DNA from: Chloroflexota bacterium
GTDB lineage: Bacteria > Chloroflexota > Anaerolineae > JAAEKA01
Direction of reading: 5' to 3'
Assembly (NCBI GenBank): GCA_034717495.1
Contig: JAYELL010000002.1
Span: forward strand, 52,751 to 116,750
DNA length: 64,000 nucleotides
Shown here: positions 43,365 to 52,827 of the stretch, one piece after another
Numbering within the stretch: position 1 is the first letter of the stretch
Layout: every line of letters begins with the position of its first letter
Made by a program: the position numbers and the translations under genes
The notes under the pieces: model-generated
The model's input: the letters and a program-made list of their open reading frames with translations, nothing else
Databases searched by the model: none
What the model was told of the DNA's origin: nothing

Positions 43365-44462
43365 CTAGCGCCGTTCCTGGGGCTGGCCAAAAATCATCCG
43401 CCCCGCGTTGGTCTGAAGCACCTTGGTTACCTGGACATCGATCTCGCTCTCGATATGACGATGCCCATTTTCAACCACGACCATGGTACCGTCGTCCAGA
43501 TAGCCAACCCCCTGACCCATCTCCTTGCCCTCGTCAATTACGGTGACCCGGATCGTCTCTCCGGGTAGCACCAACACCTTGACCGCATTGGCCAGCGCAT
43601 TGATATTGAGCACATCTACGCCCTGGAGTTGGGCTACCTGATTGAGATTAAAATCGTTGGTGACTACGGGACATTGGAGCTTTTTGGCCAACTGGACCAG
43701 CTTGTCGTCGACATGGCGAACATTTTGCACATCCATATCGCTGATGATCACCGGCACGGCAGATTCCTGCTGAAGTCGATTCAGCATGTCGAGCCCCCGG
43801 CGCCCTCGATTCCGGCGCAGGGCATCGGCCGAGTCGGCGATGTATTGCACTTCGTTGAGCACGAAGCGAGGGATCAGCATGGGCCCCATGATGAAGCCGG
43901 TCTGGCTGATATCGGCAATCCGCCCATCGATGATCACGCTGCTATCCAGGAGGACCGGCGTGCGTTCGGCCTCAAAATCCTTTTCCGGATCCTGTGCCGA
44001 ATTCTCAGTTTCGACCGGTTCCTGGGCTGTGGAACGCCTGAAGCGACCACCCATCAGGTCAGTGATATCCTGAGCCCGCATCGTCATGGCGGTAATCCCG
44101 AGATAACCGAACACGACGGCACCGACCGCCGGCAGCACGTCACCGAAGGGTGATGGGAGTCGAGAAAGCGGTATAGCCAGCAACGCTGCCACGATGAGAC
44201 CGATGATCACACCGATGATGGCCGCTATGAGTTGCTGCACCGGAAGTTGCCCGATTACCCGGCGCACGTAGCGTGCCGGTTTGGTCGTAATCCAGGGTGC
44301 TATCATAGCGCCAAATATGGCGCTGATGAGTGCGGCAGGAATCGCCCATTTCAGGGTATCGACGGTAAGTTCGGATGAACCAGCGAGGACAATGCCGATG
44401 TACCAACCAATGATTGCAAAAACGATAAATCCAATGATACGAAAGATTTTATCGACTGCCAC
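43365..44462 (-). CDS. PIN-TRAM domain membrane protein (YacL family)
   Basis: 365 residues. The first ~130 contain four membrane helices ([20 protein letters not shown] onward). A PIN nuclease-like domain follows, with [11 protein letters not shown] and conserved acidic residues ([47 protein letters not shown]). A TRAM RNA-binding domain ([36 protein letters not shown]) comes next. The family is common in Gram-positives and Chloroflexota; exact RNA targets are unknown. GTG 44462 has AAGGAGGTG upstream. Confidence 0.92.
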   Translation of the reverse strand: MAVDKIFRIIGFIVFAIIGWYIGIVLAGSSELTVDTLKWAIPAALISAIFGAMIAPWITTKPARYVRRVIGQLPVQQLIAAIIGVIIGLIVAALLAIPLSRLPSPFGDVLPAVGAVVFGYLGITAMTMRAQDITDLMGGRFRRSTAQEPVETENSAQDPEKDFEAERTPVLLDSSVIIDGRIADISQTGFIMGPMLIPRFVLNEVQYIADSADALRRNRGRRGLDMLNRLQQESAVPVIISDMDVQNVRHVDDKLVQLAKKLQCPVVTNDFNLNQVAQLQGVDVLNINALANAVKVLVLPGETIRVTVIDEGKEMGQGVGYLDDGTMVVVENGHRHIESEIDVQVTKVLQTNAGRMIFGQPQERR

Positions 44463-44805
44463 GTATGCTGCACCTCCTTATAAGTATTTTTTCGTGTCCA
44501 GCCCCCAATGAGGAATATCAGCCAGGCGGCCAACAGGTTTTTCCGGACACAGATGAATAGATGAATGATAATCATGAGATAATACCACAGGTGATGATAC
44601 AACACTTCATGCTTTTCTGCAACCGGTCACGAAGAAACCTGGACGAAAAAAGCGCCGGGCATTGCCATTTTGCCCGACGCCATGGTGCTCTGCTGTAATC
44701 CCAAAAGGAGGCTACCGGTGCAAACGTCCCGACCGGAAACACTATGAAGTGACCGGGGCATCTTCCCCGTAACACCAGACTCCCCGGATGCGCCCCAAAT
44801 GTTTC
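44463..44805. other. Intergenic gap between rplT and the PIN-TRAM gene
   Basis: 343 bases. It contains the rplT terminator (44645-44680). Nearer the PIN-TRAM gene there is a minus-strand TATTAT (44579-44584) without a convincing -35. No gene is seen. Confidence 0.5.
44645..44680 (-). terminator. Terminator of the infC-rpmI-rplT operon
   Basis: On the minus strand GCGTCGGGCA (44671-44680) pairs with TGCCCGGCGC (44652-44661) with one wobble, then TTTTTTCG. Confidence 0.85.
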
Positions 44806-45162
44806 CTAGATCAACGACTCCTGAGCAAGCTCGGTCAATTGCGAAAAAGTTGCCGCATCACGAACGGCGATATCGGCCAGCACTTTCCGGTCCAGGGCAA
44901 TGTCTGCCCGCTTCAGGCCGTAAATCAGGCGGCTGTAGCTTAATCCATTCAGCCGGGAAGCGGCATTGATACGGGCAATCCACAGGCGTCGAAAGTCACG
45001 CTTGCGGTTCCGACGATCGCGATGAGCATACCAAAGCGATTTTAACATCGCTTCGTTGGCACGTCGGAAGAGCAGGTGCTTGGAACCCTTCTGACCCTTT
45101 GTCAGCTTCAGTACTTTGCGGTGACGGGCTCGAGCCGTCACACCACGTTTAACTCGTGTCAT
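44806..45162 (-). CDS. rplT: 50S ribosomal protein L20
   Basis: 118 residues, strongly basic, beginning [20 protein letters not shown] and with the conserved [19 protein letters not shown] and [12 protein letters not shown]20 organises domain II of 23S rRNA and in many bacteria represses its own operon. It follows rpmI by 38 bases. Confidence 0.97.
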   Translation of the reverse strand: MTRVKRGVTARARHRKVLKLTKGQKGSKHLLFRRANEAMLKSLWYAHRDRRNRKRDFRRLWIARINAASRLNGLSYSRLIYGLKRADIALDRKVLADIAVRDAATFSQLTELAQESLI

Positions 45163-45200
45163 TGTTATCTACCTTTTGCACTGTTTTGATTTCGCCAGGC

Positions 45201-45401
45201 CTACTTGTAGGGAGCCAGGCGCTTAACGCGGTCGCGCTCGCCCTTGGCTTCAACCTCGTGGGCGTAGCGGTATGTGGCCTTTACCTTCGACGACTTTTTT
45301 CGCCGCAAGTGGCCCTTGCCCTGGCGCATTCGCATGAGTTTGCCGGTGCCGGAGTACCTGAAGCGTTTGGCAGTCGATTTGTGAGTCTTAATCTTTGGCA
45401 C
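45201..45401 (-). CDS. rpmI: 50S ribosomal protein L35
   Basis: 66 residues starting with GTG 45401 (V read as Met), then PKIKTHKSTAKRF, which is the usual L35 start. AGGAGA lies seven bases upstream. The open frame extends ~170 bases further, but that part is leader. A CCTGG/CCAGG hairpin stands directly before the ribosome-binding site and could modulate translation. Confidence 0.95.
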   Translation of the reverse strand: MPKIKTHKSTAKRFRYSGTGKLMRMRQGKGHLRRKKSSKVKATYRYAHEVEAKGERDRVKRLAPYK

Positions 45402-45586
45402 GTCGTTTCTCCTAACCTGGATAAGCCAGAACCAGGTGCTTCGGCTTCGTTCAGCACAGGTCTGCGGTCCAAAAAAGGGGCACAAAAAACCGTACCGCTC
45501 GTTTTGGGCAACCAGGAAACTATCGTTTCGATCTGACAACCCTGACAGCTGAGGTTCCCAAAGAACCGGCACCTGCCAGGTACTGT

Positions 45587-46111
45587 TTACTTCTTATCCA
45601 CCTTGGGGGCCAGAATCATTAACAAGCTGCGCCCTTCCATGCCAGGCCGTTTCTCAATTTCAGAAACATCCTCCAACTCGGCTGCAAACCGGGCCAAAAG
45701 GTCCCGGGCCACTTCGGGATGGGTGATCTCTCTGCCTCTGAAACGTACCCGTACCTTGACCTTGGCACCATCGTTGAGAAAACGCCGGGCTCGACGCAAT
45801 CCCACGTCAATATCGTGCTGGCCGGTTTTTGGGCGAAGGCGCACTTCTTTGACATCAACTTGCTTCTGGGCTTTGCGGGCTTCACGGTCCCGCTTTGCTT
45901 TTTCGTACTGGAACTTACCGAAGTCCATCAGGCGACAGACGGGCGGCCTTGCTTGAGGGGCTACCTCCACCAGATCGGTATCCTGTTCCTGAGCCAATGC
46001 CAGGGCTTCAGATCGCGGCATAACACCGAGTTGCTTGCCGTCGGCACTGATTACTCTCAACTCGGGCGCCCTGATGCCTTCATTTATTCGTTGCGTTTTG
46101 CTGCTGATCAC
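45587..46111 (-). CDS. infC: Translation initiation factor IF-3
   Basis: 174 residues. N-domain (RINEGIRAPELRVISADGKQLG), a linker with FGKFQYEKAKRDREARK, and a C-domain (KEVRLRPKTGQHDIDVGLRRARRFLNDG). It prevents premature 70S joining and checks initiator tRNA. The start is read as GTG 46111 after AGGGGG; the next codon, ATC 46108, would also be well spaced. A rare AUC/AUU start is the classic self-regulating start of infC, so either is possible. A 5' extension to 46303 in the same frame is rejected. Confidence 0.93.
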   Translation of the reverse strand: MISSKTQRINEGIRAPELRVISADGKQLGVMPRSEALALAQEQDTDLVEVAPQARPPVCRLMDFGKFQYEKAKRDREARKAQKQVDVKEVRLRPKTGQHDIDVGLRRARRFLNDGAKVKVRVRFRGREITHPEVARDLLARFAAELEDVSEIEKRPGMEGRSLLMILAPKVDKK

Positions 46112-46222
46112 AACCCCCTTTTGGGTGATTGTCACGGAGAGAAGCCGGAAAGCTAGCCCTCCACCGAATACAACGCTCCCATACGACCCGCGGTAGAGGA
46201 GCGTCCACTGAAATCTCGACAG

Positions 46223-46251
46223 ATTATAGTGCAACTGAACAGGTAAGTCAA
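46223..46251 (-). promoter_or_regulatory. infC: Promoter of infC-rpmI-rplT
   Basis: Minus strand TTGACT (46246-46251), 17-base spacer, TATAAT (46223-46228). The leader is about 105 bases and could host L20 autoregulation, but I did not identify a specific fold. Confidence 0.8.
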
Positions 46252-46286
46252 ATCCATACGCTATCGAAAACCCGCTGCCGTTCTGA

Positions 46287-46315
46287 TTGATTATGTTGCG
46301 CAATTATGGTAAAAT
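46287..46315 (+). promoter_or_regulatory. Promoter of the exoprotein gene at 46368
   Basis: TTGATT (46287-46292), 17-base spacer, TAAAAT (46310-46315). It is divergent from and next to the infC promoter. Confidence 0.75.
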
Positions 46316-46367
46316 AGACACTTGATACCTTGCGTCCTATGTTCGATTCTCAGAAGGAAGCCGCCGA

Positions 46368-48890
46368 ATGACCCGTTTCCGCCGCCTCATCCTCCTGTGG
46401 CTGCTCGTCACAATAACACTGAGTCTAAGCGCGGCCATTCCGCCAGCCAAGGCTTTAGCTCCCGAAGCTCAGACGTGCACCAACCTGATTGCCAATAGTG
46501 GGTTCGAGGCTCGCCACGCCTGGCAACGAGGCAATAGTGCATCCCCTGCCCGCTATGTCCAGTCGCCGGTCTTCGACGGCTTCTGGGCCATGCAGATGGG
46601 CATCCGCAATCAACCGAATGTCAACGCCTACTCATCCATTCGACAAAGGATTACCATCCCATCGAATGCGAGCAGCGCCCAGGTAACCTTCTGGGTCTGG
46701 ACCGAAAGCGAGGCTGGTGCCGGTGCCGACAAGCAAGAGTTGCTACTTCTGCCTCCTGGCGCCAACGAACGCAGCGGCAGCGAGGTGGCGGTACTCTGGC
46801 GGGTCCTGCTGAACAACCCCAGCTGGCAGCAAGTCACGATTCCTCTCAACGACTACATCGGCGGTACGTTCGACCTCTATTTCAATGCCTACAACGACGG
46901 TTTTGGTGGTCGCACGGCAATGATCGTGGACAATGTGAGCGTGACCAGTTGTACCGGGATGCCACCCACGCCTTCGCCCACCCCGACTCCGCCGGGCAGC
47001 GGCGTAACGATCAGCTGGGTCGGCGACCTGAACCCGTCCGGCAATAATCCACAGACCATCGATGATCAAAGTGCACTCTTCGTCACGGTGGACGTTTATG
47101 CGCCTGGCGTGACCGAATCCGTTGGACAGGGGGCTGGCATTGGCTGTAGCTTACATTTCGGTGAGGTCAATTTCTTCGGTGAACCCTGGTTCAATACCGA
47201 CGATGTGCCGATGGCCTACTACCAGGACGCCGGCAACAACGACCGTTACGCCATAAATATGGGGCCGTTGCCCGCAGGACTCTATGAATACACCGCCTGG
47301 TGTTCGGGCAATGGCGGCGCCACAAAAATCTGGTCGGACAACAGTGCGACCGGTGGCAACGGCAGGCTGACGATTATTGCCACCACCGTAACCCCAGCAG
47401 CCACCGGTACCCCCATACCGACTGCAGCTCCCACTTTCACACCCTGGCCGACCCTTACCACTACCCCAGGCGTGGTGATCAACTCGGTGAGCAATTTGTA
47501 TCCGGGCGGCAACAACCCGCAGACCATCGACAGCACCAGTGCCCTTTATATTTCCGTCGACGTCTTCGCGCGCTATGTCACCGATTCACCGGGACAGGGA
47601 CAGGGCATCTTCTGTTTCTTGCACTACGGCAATGTCGCTTCTTTCGGTGGTCCGTGGACCAATATCATCGATGCACCGATGTATTATTCGGGTGACGCCC
47701 CGGGTGGCAGTGCCGACCGGTACGGCATCAATCTGGGATCCCTGTCCGCAGGCCTCTACGAATATACTGCCTGGTGCAGCGGCAACGGTGGCACGACCAA
47801 GGTTTGGGCTGACACCAGTGCCGGAGGCAACGGGCGATTGACCGTTATTGGCAGCCCAACGGCATATCCAACGTCGTGGCCAACAGTGTATCCGACAGTG
47901 TGGCCAACGGCGTACCCGACGTTGTGGCCCACGGTGTACCCGACAGTATGGCCGACGGTATATCCAACAGTGTGGCCAACGGTGGCTCCCACCGTTCCCG
48001 CAGGCTGTGTTGATCTGATCGAAAATGGTGGTTTCGAATGGGACGGTACATGGTTCCTTGGTGAAACCGCCCGGCCCGCGGCCTATGTGCCCACGCCCTA
48101 TTATGCCGGCACCCGAAGCATGCGATTGGGAATTGCACAAGAACTGCCAAACGTCGATTCCTTCTCTTCCATACGGCAGGATGTGTACGTGCCGGCTGAC
48201 ACTCCAAGGGCAACGATCCGATTTCGCTATTATCCCGAGTCGTATGGGACTGCCGGCAATCTGAATTACCAGGAGTTGGTGTTGCTCGATCCGAACCGGG
48301 GTGGCGCAACGATTGAGCTGCTGTGGCGTGTCACGGAGAACACGTCCAGCTGGCTCCTTAAGGAGTTCGATATCACCCGCCACCGGGGCAAGCTGCTAAC
48401 CGTCTATTTCAACGTTCGTAACGACGGAACGCGCGGCCCTACCGCGATGTACCTGGATGATGTGGCCTTGTTGAGCTGTTCAGAACCCCTGCCAGTGCCA
48501 GTGCCCTATAATCTTCCGAAAGAGGAGTTCATACCATTTGAGGAGTTTATGCCGCCGCCTGAGGAGTTTATGCCACCGCCGATCGACTATATGCTTACCC
48601 CCCCCGTTGTGCTCATCCCCGACGATCTCGACATCGAGAGGCTGCCGACAGATATACTGGCACCCGATGTGACCGTGGTTACCGTCGAAGCCACCGGAAC
48701 GACTACCCCCTGGCCCGGGATCGAGGACGCCATGACTCCTGTTCCATCGTCGGATGAGGAGGAGCAGATTCCCACCGGCGGCTCTCCGTTACAGGATATC
48801 CTGCGCACGCTGGCACCATGGGCCGGGCTGCTCCTGTTGACGGTGATCGTCGCTGTGACGGTGGCCGTTCTTGCCTCTTTCCTTGGTTAA
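46368..48890 (+). CDS. Large membrane-anchored exoprotein with duplicated domains and WPTVYPT linker
   Basis: 840 residues. The signal peptide (about 1-30) ends before PEAQTC. A jelly-roll-like domain starting CTNLIANSGFE (about 38-195) recurs as CVDLIENGGFE (about 545-705). Between them is a second pair of repeats starting ISWVGDLNPSGNNPQTID and INSVSNLYPGGNNPQTID (about 217-345 and 370-495), each with a GIxC and AWCSGNGG. The linker ~497-540 is YPTVWPT repeated. A C-terminal helix (about 815-838) anchors it. Jelly rolls suggest glycan or cell-surface binding; the function is unproven. Promoter at 46287. Confidence 0.75.
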   Translation: MTRFRRLILLWLLVTITLSLSAAIPPAKALAPEAQTCTNLIANSGFEARHAWQRGNSASPARYVQSPVFDGFWAMQMGIRNQPNVNAYSSIRQRITIPSNASSAQVTFWVWTESEAGAGADKQELLLLPPGANERSGSEVAVLWRVLLNNPSWQQVTIPLNDYIGGTFDLYFNAYNDGFGGRTAMIVDNVSVTSCTGMPPTPSPTPTPPGSGVTISWVGDLNPSGNNPQTIDDQSALFVTVDVYAPGVTESVGQGAGIGCSLHFGEVNFFGEPWFNTDDVPMAYYQDAGNNDRYAINMGPLPAGLYEYTAWCSGNGGATKIWSDNSATGGNGRLTIIATTVTPAATGTPIPTAAPTFTPWPTLTTTPGVVINSVSNLYPGGNNPQTIDSTSALYISVDVFARYVTDSPGQGQGIFCFLHYGNVASFGGPWTNIIDAPMYYSGDAPGGSADRYGINLGSLSAGLYEYTAWCSGNGGTTKVWADTSAGGNGRLTVIGSPTAYPTSWPTVYPTVWPTAYPTLWPTVYPTVWPTVYPTVWPTVAPTVPAGCVDLIENGGFEWDGTWFLGETARPAAYVPTPYYAGTRSMRLGIAQELPNVDSFSSIRQDVYVPADTPRATIRFRYYPESYGTAGNLNYQELVLLDPNRGGATIELLWRVTENTSSWLLKEFDITRHRGKLLTVYFNVRNDGTRGPTAMYLDDVALLSCSEPLPVPVPYNLPKEEFIPFEEFMPPPEEFMPPPIDYMLTPPVVLIPDDLDIERLPTDILAPDVTVVTVEATGTTTPWPGIEDAMTPVPSSDEEEQIPTGGSPLQDILRTLAPWAGLLLLTVIVAVTVAVLASFLG
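47870..47990. repeat. 12-bp tandem repeats encoding the WPTVYPT linker
   Basis: About ten units of the type CCAACGGTGTATCCGACAGT run from 47870 to 47990, in frame, encoding alternating WPT/YPT. Expansion by slippage or recombination is likely. Confidence 0.75.
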
Positions 48891-48963
48891 TCCTGCTCCA
48901 GATGCCGTTTCGGTATCAAGCCCTGTCACAGACCGATCGTCATCCGTGAGAGGAGAATGCCAC

Positions 48964-50001
48964 TTGGAGCGTCAAATCTACCGCGACGCAGAAAGCTTGA
49001 CAGAACTGCGGGCTGAGTGGAATACCCTGTTGGCCCAAAGCCAGGTCAATACGCCGTTCCTGACCTGGGAGTGGCAGACCACCTGGTGGAACAACCTGGG
49101 AACCGGAGATCTATGGGTCGTTACCTGGCGTGATCAGGGCGAGCTTGTCGCTATTGTTCCCCTCTACCTGACCATCAACGCAGAGGGAGAGCGGCAATTG
49201 GACACGATTGGCTGCATAGAAGTCTCCGATTACCTTGACCTGATCATCGCTGCCGGCCGCGAAGAAGAAGTCTTCAGGGCTTTCCTCGACTGGTTGCTGG
49301 GGCCCGAGGCGCCCGACTGGGATGTTCTGGCACTCTGCAACCTGGCGCAACATTCCCCCAGTCACCGGTATCTGCCTGAGCATGCTGCTGCCCGGGGTCT
49401 ACACGCTATTACCCGCCTGGAGGACGTCTGCCCGGTTATCCAGTTGCCTGAAGATTGGGAAACTTATCTCCAGACGCGCCTGGATAAAAAACAGCGTCAC
49501 GAAATAAGGCGAAAGAAGAGGAAGATTCAAAGAGAGGCTGATGTCAACTGGTACGTCGTTGACGACACCCGGGCCCTGGACGCGGAAATCGATGATTTTG
49601 TCCGGCTCCATCGCTTGAGCGCCGAGGCCAAAGAGGGCTTCATGACCGGGGAGATGGAACAGTTCTTTCGCCAGATTGCCCGGGCCATGTACGATTCGGG
49701 TTGGCTGAGTCTGGCCTTCATCGAGGTCAATGGCGACAAGGCGGCATCCATGCTCAGCCTATGCTACGAGGACCGCTGTCTGTTATATAACTCCGGCTAT
49801 GATCCGAACAGGTATCGCGAACTGAGTCCGGGGATCGTATTGACCGGGTTGGTCATCGAGGACGCGATCGACCGAGGCTACTCGGTTTTCGATTTTCTCC
49901 AGGGTGATGAGGTCTACAAATACCGATTCGGCGCCACCGATACGGCGGTTTACACAACTGTCATTCGTCGGCCCGAGGAAAAACTGACCGGTTCCGGCTG
50001 A
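48964..50001 (+). CDS. FemAB/CelD-like GNAT acetyltransferase
   Basis: 345 residues related to the Acetyltransf_6 (CelD/BcsL) group. Typical stretches are TPFLTWEWQTTWWNNLG, the basic helix KKQRHEIRRKKRKI near 180 and FDFLQGDEVYKYRFG near the C-terminus. These are commonly encoded in exopolysaccharide clusters, where they may acylate or aminoacylate sugars. I used TTG 48964 because AGGAGA stands seven bases before it. ATG 48871 is in frame but overlaps the preceding gene and adds residues with no homology pattern. The GT4 gene follows. Confidence 0.8.
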   Translation: MERQIYRDAESLTELRAEWNTLLAQSQVNTPFLTWEWQTTWWNNLGTGDLWVVTWRDQGELVAIVPLYLTINAEGERQLDTIGCIEVSDYLDLIIAAGREEEVFRAFLDWLLGPEAPDWDVLALCNLAQHSPSHRYLPEHAAARGLHAITRLEDVCPVIQLPEDWETYLQTRLDKKQRHEIRRKKRKIQREADVNWYVVDDTRALDAEIDDFVRLHRLSAEAKEGFMTGEMEQFFRQIARAMYDSGWLSLAFIEVNGDKAASMLSLCYEDRCLLYNSGYDPNRYRELSPGIVLTGLVIEDAIDRGYSVFDFLQGDEVYKYRFGATDTAVYTTVIRRPEEKLTGSG

Positions 50002-50119
50002 CCGTTCGTCCTGGCGTAATCCCATGACCTGCATTGGCGGACCCAAATGTCCCGCCTTGGGGGTCCGGAGGCCGCGGCAGAGAGCATTGCGACTGCTTCC
50101 AACCTGACTGGCTCCGTGG

Positions 50120-50125
50120 TATAAT
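50120..50125 (+). promoter_or_regulatory. Consensus -10 box just before the GT4 start (possible leaderless mRNA)
   Basis: TATAAT at 50120-50125 ends seven bases before GTG 50133. Transcription would start on or next to the start codon. The -35 (TTCCAA at 50097-50102) is weak. Confidence 0.5.
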
Positions 50126-50132
50126 TGCGCTC

Positions 50133-51302
50133 GTGACAGCTCAATGGACTGCGCGAGTCGGTATCAACGGCCAACTGCTCTCGGACGGTGGCACGTATCG
50201 TAGCGCGGGTGTGAGTGGTTATATCCGGCAGTTGCTTACTCACCTTCCCTCAGTTGCTCCCGACATCCAATTGACAGCCTTTCTCCCCGGGAACTCGCAG
50301 CTATCGGTAAACGGCATGGCTGTAAAAAACAGCGGCCAGTGGAACACACGACGCCCGCTGCAGCGAATTCTGTGGGAACAGCTGGCACTGCCTGCATTGA
50401 TCGATCGCCACGATCTTGACTTGATACATGGCACAGTCAACATCAATCCGATAATCGCTCGATGTCCCTCAGTGATCAGTGTCCACGACCTGAGCTTCTG
50501 GCATTACCCGAAGGCGTTTCCCACATTCCAGCGACACTATTTGCGGACCATGGTGCCCCGTTCGGTCCAAACGGCAACCAGGGTCATCGCCGTTTCTGAA
50601 GCGACCCGGCAGGATGTGATCAATGCCTGGCAGGTTTCCCCCGAACGGATTGACGTGGTCTACAACGGCGTCGACGAGGGTTTTGAACCGGCGCCATCCG
50701 CTCGAGTCGCGGAATTCCGCCGGCAGAAGGGGTTGCCCGAGCGCTTTATCTTGCACCTGGGAACCCTGGAACCGCGCAAGAACTTGGTGCACCTGGTGGC
50801 CGCCTTCGATCGGGTCAAGTCCGTTGTGCCTGATGCGAGCAACCTGAAATTGGTGCTGGCGGGCGGCAAGGGTTGGGGCTACGACTCGATCTTCGAGGAA
50901 GTCGCCAAACGAAATCTACAACAGGATGTGCTCTTCCCCGGCTATGTTCCCGATGAGGAACTCGTTTGGTGGTATCGTGCTGCAGCGGTATTTGCTTACC
51001 CGTCGATGTTAGAAGGTTTCGGCCTGCCGGTGTTGGAAGCCATGGCCTCGGGAACCCCAACAGTTACGTCGATGCGCTCATCACTGCCCGAAGTCGCGGG
51101 TGACGCGGCCATTCTGGTCGATCCGGAATCGCAGGATTCGTTGTCGGACGCCTTGATCGCCATCCTTGAGGATCAAGACCTGGCCGATAGACTTGTGCAA
51201 CTGGGATTGCAGCAAGCGGCGCGTTTTTCATGGCAGCGCACTGCCATCGAGACCGCCGCTGTTTACCGCAAAGCCCTGGGAATAACCGGAGGCGACTCGT
51301 GA
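50133..51302 (+). CDS. GT4-family glycosyltransferase
   Basis: 389 residues (GT-B fold) transferring sugar from an NDP-sugar. RVGINGQLLS at the N-terminus, SVHDLSFWHYP, VIAVSEATRQDV, FILHLGTLEPRKN near 208, and the donor-site EGFGLPVLEAMASGTPTVTS with the EX7E motif near 295-305. I chose GTG 50133, where homology begins; the open frame to 50034 is rejected. There is no conventional ribosome-binding site, which fits the TATAAT right before it. It overlaps the next gene by GTGA at 51299-51302. Confidence 0.88.
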   Translation: MTAQWTARVGINGQLLSDGGTYRSAGVSGYIRQLLTHLPSVAPDIQLTAFLPGNSQLSVNGMAVKNSGQWNTRRPLQRILWEQLALPALIDRHDLDLIHGTVNINPIIARCPSVISVHDLSFWHYPKAFPTFQRHYLRTMVPRSVQTATRVIAVSEATRQDVINAWQVSPERIDVVYNGVDEGFEPAPSARVAEFRRQKGLPERFILHLGTLEPRKNLVHLVAAFDRVKSVVPDASNLKLVLAGGKGWGYDSIFEEVAKRNLQQDVLFPGYVPDEELVWWYRAAAVFAYPSMLEGFGLPVLEAMASGTPTVTSMRSSLPEVAGDAAILVDPESQDSLSDALIAILEDQDLADRLVQLGLQQAARFSWQRTAIETAAVYRKALGITGGDS

Positions 51303-52726
51303 GTCATCGCACGATGAAGACGGTGAATCTCATAACCGCCATCGTCGACATCATCCTGATTTTCGTGGCCTTCGGACTCGCCTACGAGATCCGTTATCGG
51401 TTTCAATGGTTTCGCGACATCGATCCTGCCTTTTACACAACCTTCCAGCCATACATTCCTCTGGCGATTCTCCTTGCCGGGTTGATCCTCGTGGCCTTCT
51501 TGTTGGAAGGTGTCTACCGTCCGAGCCGATCCAGAACCTTTGGCGATGAAATCTATGCAGTTATCAACGGTACCACCACCGGGTTCGTGGTGATGGTATT
51601 TATCGTCTTTTTCTGGCGTCCGCTGGTTTACTCCCGCCTCATTTTTGTGTACGCCACGGCCTTGATCATTGTACTGCTGATCCTCGCCCGGGTGATACGA
51701 AGGATGCTTCTCGGATACCTGCGCAGCCGGGGAATCGGGGTAGATCGTGTGCTTATCGTTGGGTCCGGCAGCGTCGGTCTGAGCGTCATAAGAAATCTCG
51801 TCGCAAGACCGGAACTTGGCTACAAGGTCGTCGGCGTTCTGGACGATGACCCCGAACGCGGCAGCAAGGACATCGGCCGGATTCCTGCCCTGGGAAGTAT
51901 TGAGAATTTTGCAGAGGTGCTCCAGCAACAACAAGCCGACGAAGTCATCATTGCGATACCCTGGCGTTTCCGAACCAAAATCCTGGATCTGGTCAGTCAG
52001 AGTACAAGAGCAGGAGTGCGCCCGCGCGTCGTGCCTGATCTGTTCCAGATGAGCTTGAGCTCGGTCCAGTTACAGGACGTGGCTGGCATCCCGATGATGA
52101 GTCCAAGCGAGGCACAACTCGGCAGTGGTGCAAGAGCATCCAAGCGACTTATCGACATGATTGGGTCGGGAATTGGCCTGATCATCTTGTCGCCCATACT
52201 GCTGATCATCGGCACGATCATCCGGCTTGATAGCCCCGGCTCGCCAATCTTTCGTCAGCCCCGAATCGGACGCAATGGAAAAGGCTTCGAGGTCTACAAA
52301 TTTCGCACTATGGTCCAGGACGCCGACCAGAAAAAAGATGCGATCCGGCATCTAAACGAGGCCGACGGCCCCCTCTTTAAGATAAAAGATGATCCCCGGG
52401 TCACCCGAGCCGGCAGTTTTCTGCGCCGGAGCAGTCTGGACGAGCTTCCCCAGCTGTGGAACGTCCTGCGAGGGGATATGAGCCTGGTGGGACCGCGACC
52501 CGCCCTTCCTGAAGAGGTAGAAGGCTATGCCGATTGGCACCGGACGCGGTTGGCGACAGCTCCCGGGATCACTGGACTCTGGCAGATCAGCGGCCGAAGC
52601 GACATTCCATTTGACGAGATGGTATTGCTGGATATCTACTATATTGAGAATTGGTCGCCTTTGCTCGATCTGAGCATCATGTTCCGGACCATTCCAAAGG
52701 TGCTGGCCGGGAGCGGCGCTTATTGA
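51299..52726 (+). CDS. Polyprenyl-phosphate sugar phosphotransferase (WcaJ/WbaP-like)
   Basis: 475 residues. Five membrane helices in the first ~150 are followed by a Rossmann-like CoA-binding domain (VDRVLIVGSGSVGLSVIRNL). The C-terminal ~200 residues are the bacterial sugar transferase domain: KRLIDMIGSGIGLIILSP, FEVYKFRTMV, DELPQLWNVLRGDMSLVGPRP and GLWQISGRSD. It would load the first sugar-1-phosphate onto undecaprenyl phosphate for exopolysaccharide. GTG 51299 has GGAGG at 51288-51292 and overlaps the upstream stop. Confidence 0.93.
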   Translation: MSHRTMKTVNLITAIVDIILIFVAFGLAYEIRYRFQWFRDIDPAFYTTFQPYIPLAILLAGLILVAFLLEGVYRPSRSRTFGDEIYAVINGTTTGFVVMVFIVFFWRPLVYSRLIFVYATALIIVLLILARVIRRMLLGYLRSRGIGVDRVLIVGSGSVGLSVIRNLVARPELGYKVVGVLDDDPERGSKDIGRIPALGSIENFAEVLQQQQADEVIIAIPWRFRTKILDLVSQSTRAGVRPRVVPDLFQMSLSSVQLQDVAGIPMMSPSEAQLGSGARASKRLIDMIGSGIGLIILSPILLIIGTIIRLDSPGSPIFRQPRIGRNGKGFEVYKFRTMVQDADQKKDAIRHLNEADGPLFKIKDDPRVTRAGSFLRRSSLDELPQLWNVLRGDMSLVGPRPALPEEVEGYADWHRTRLATAPGITGLWQISGRSDIPFDEMVLLDIYYIENWSPLLDLSIMFRTIPKVLAGSGAY

Positions 52727-52827
52727 CGCCCACAAAATCGCCTGATAGATCACTCTGACCATCTCTATTTCAAAGCCGCAGAAGGCACAGCCCCAACTAC
52801 ACAGGCCGGCAAGCGTGGATAGGACCC

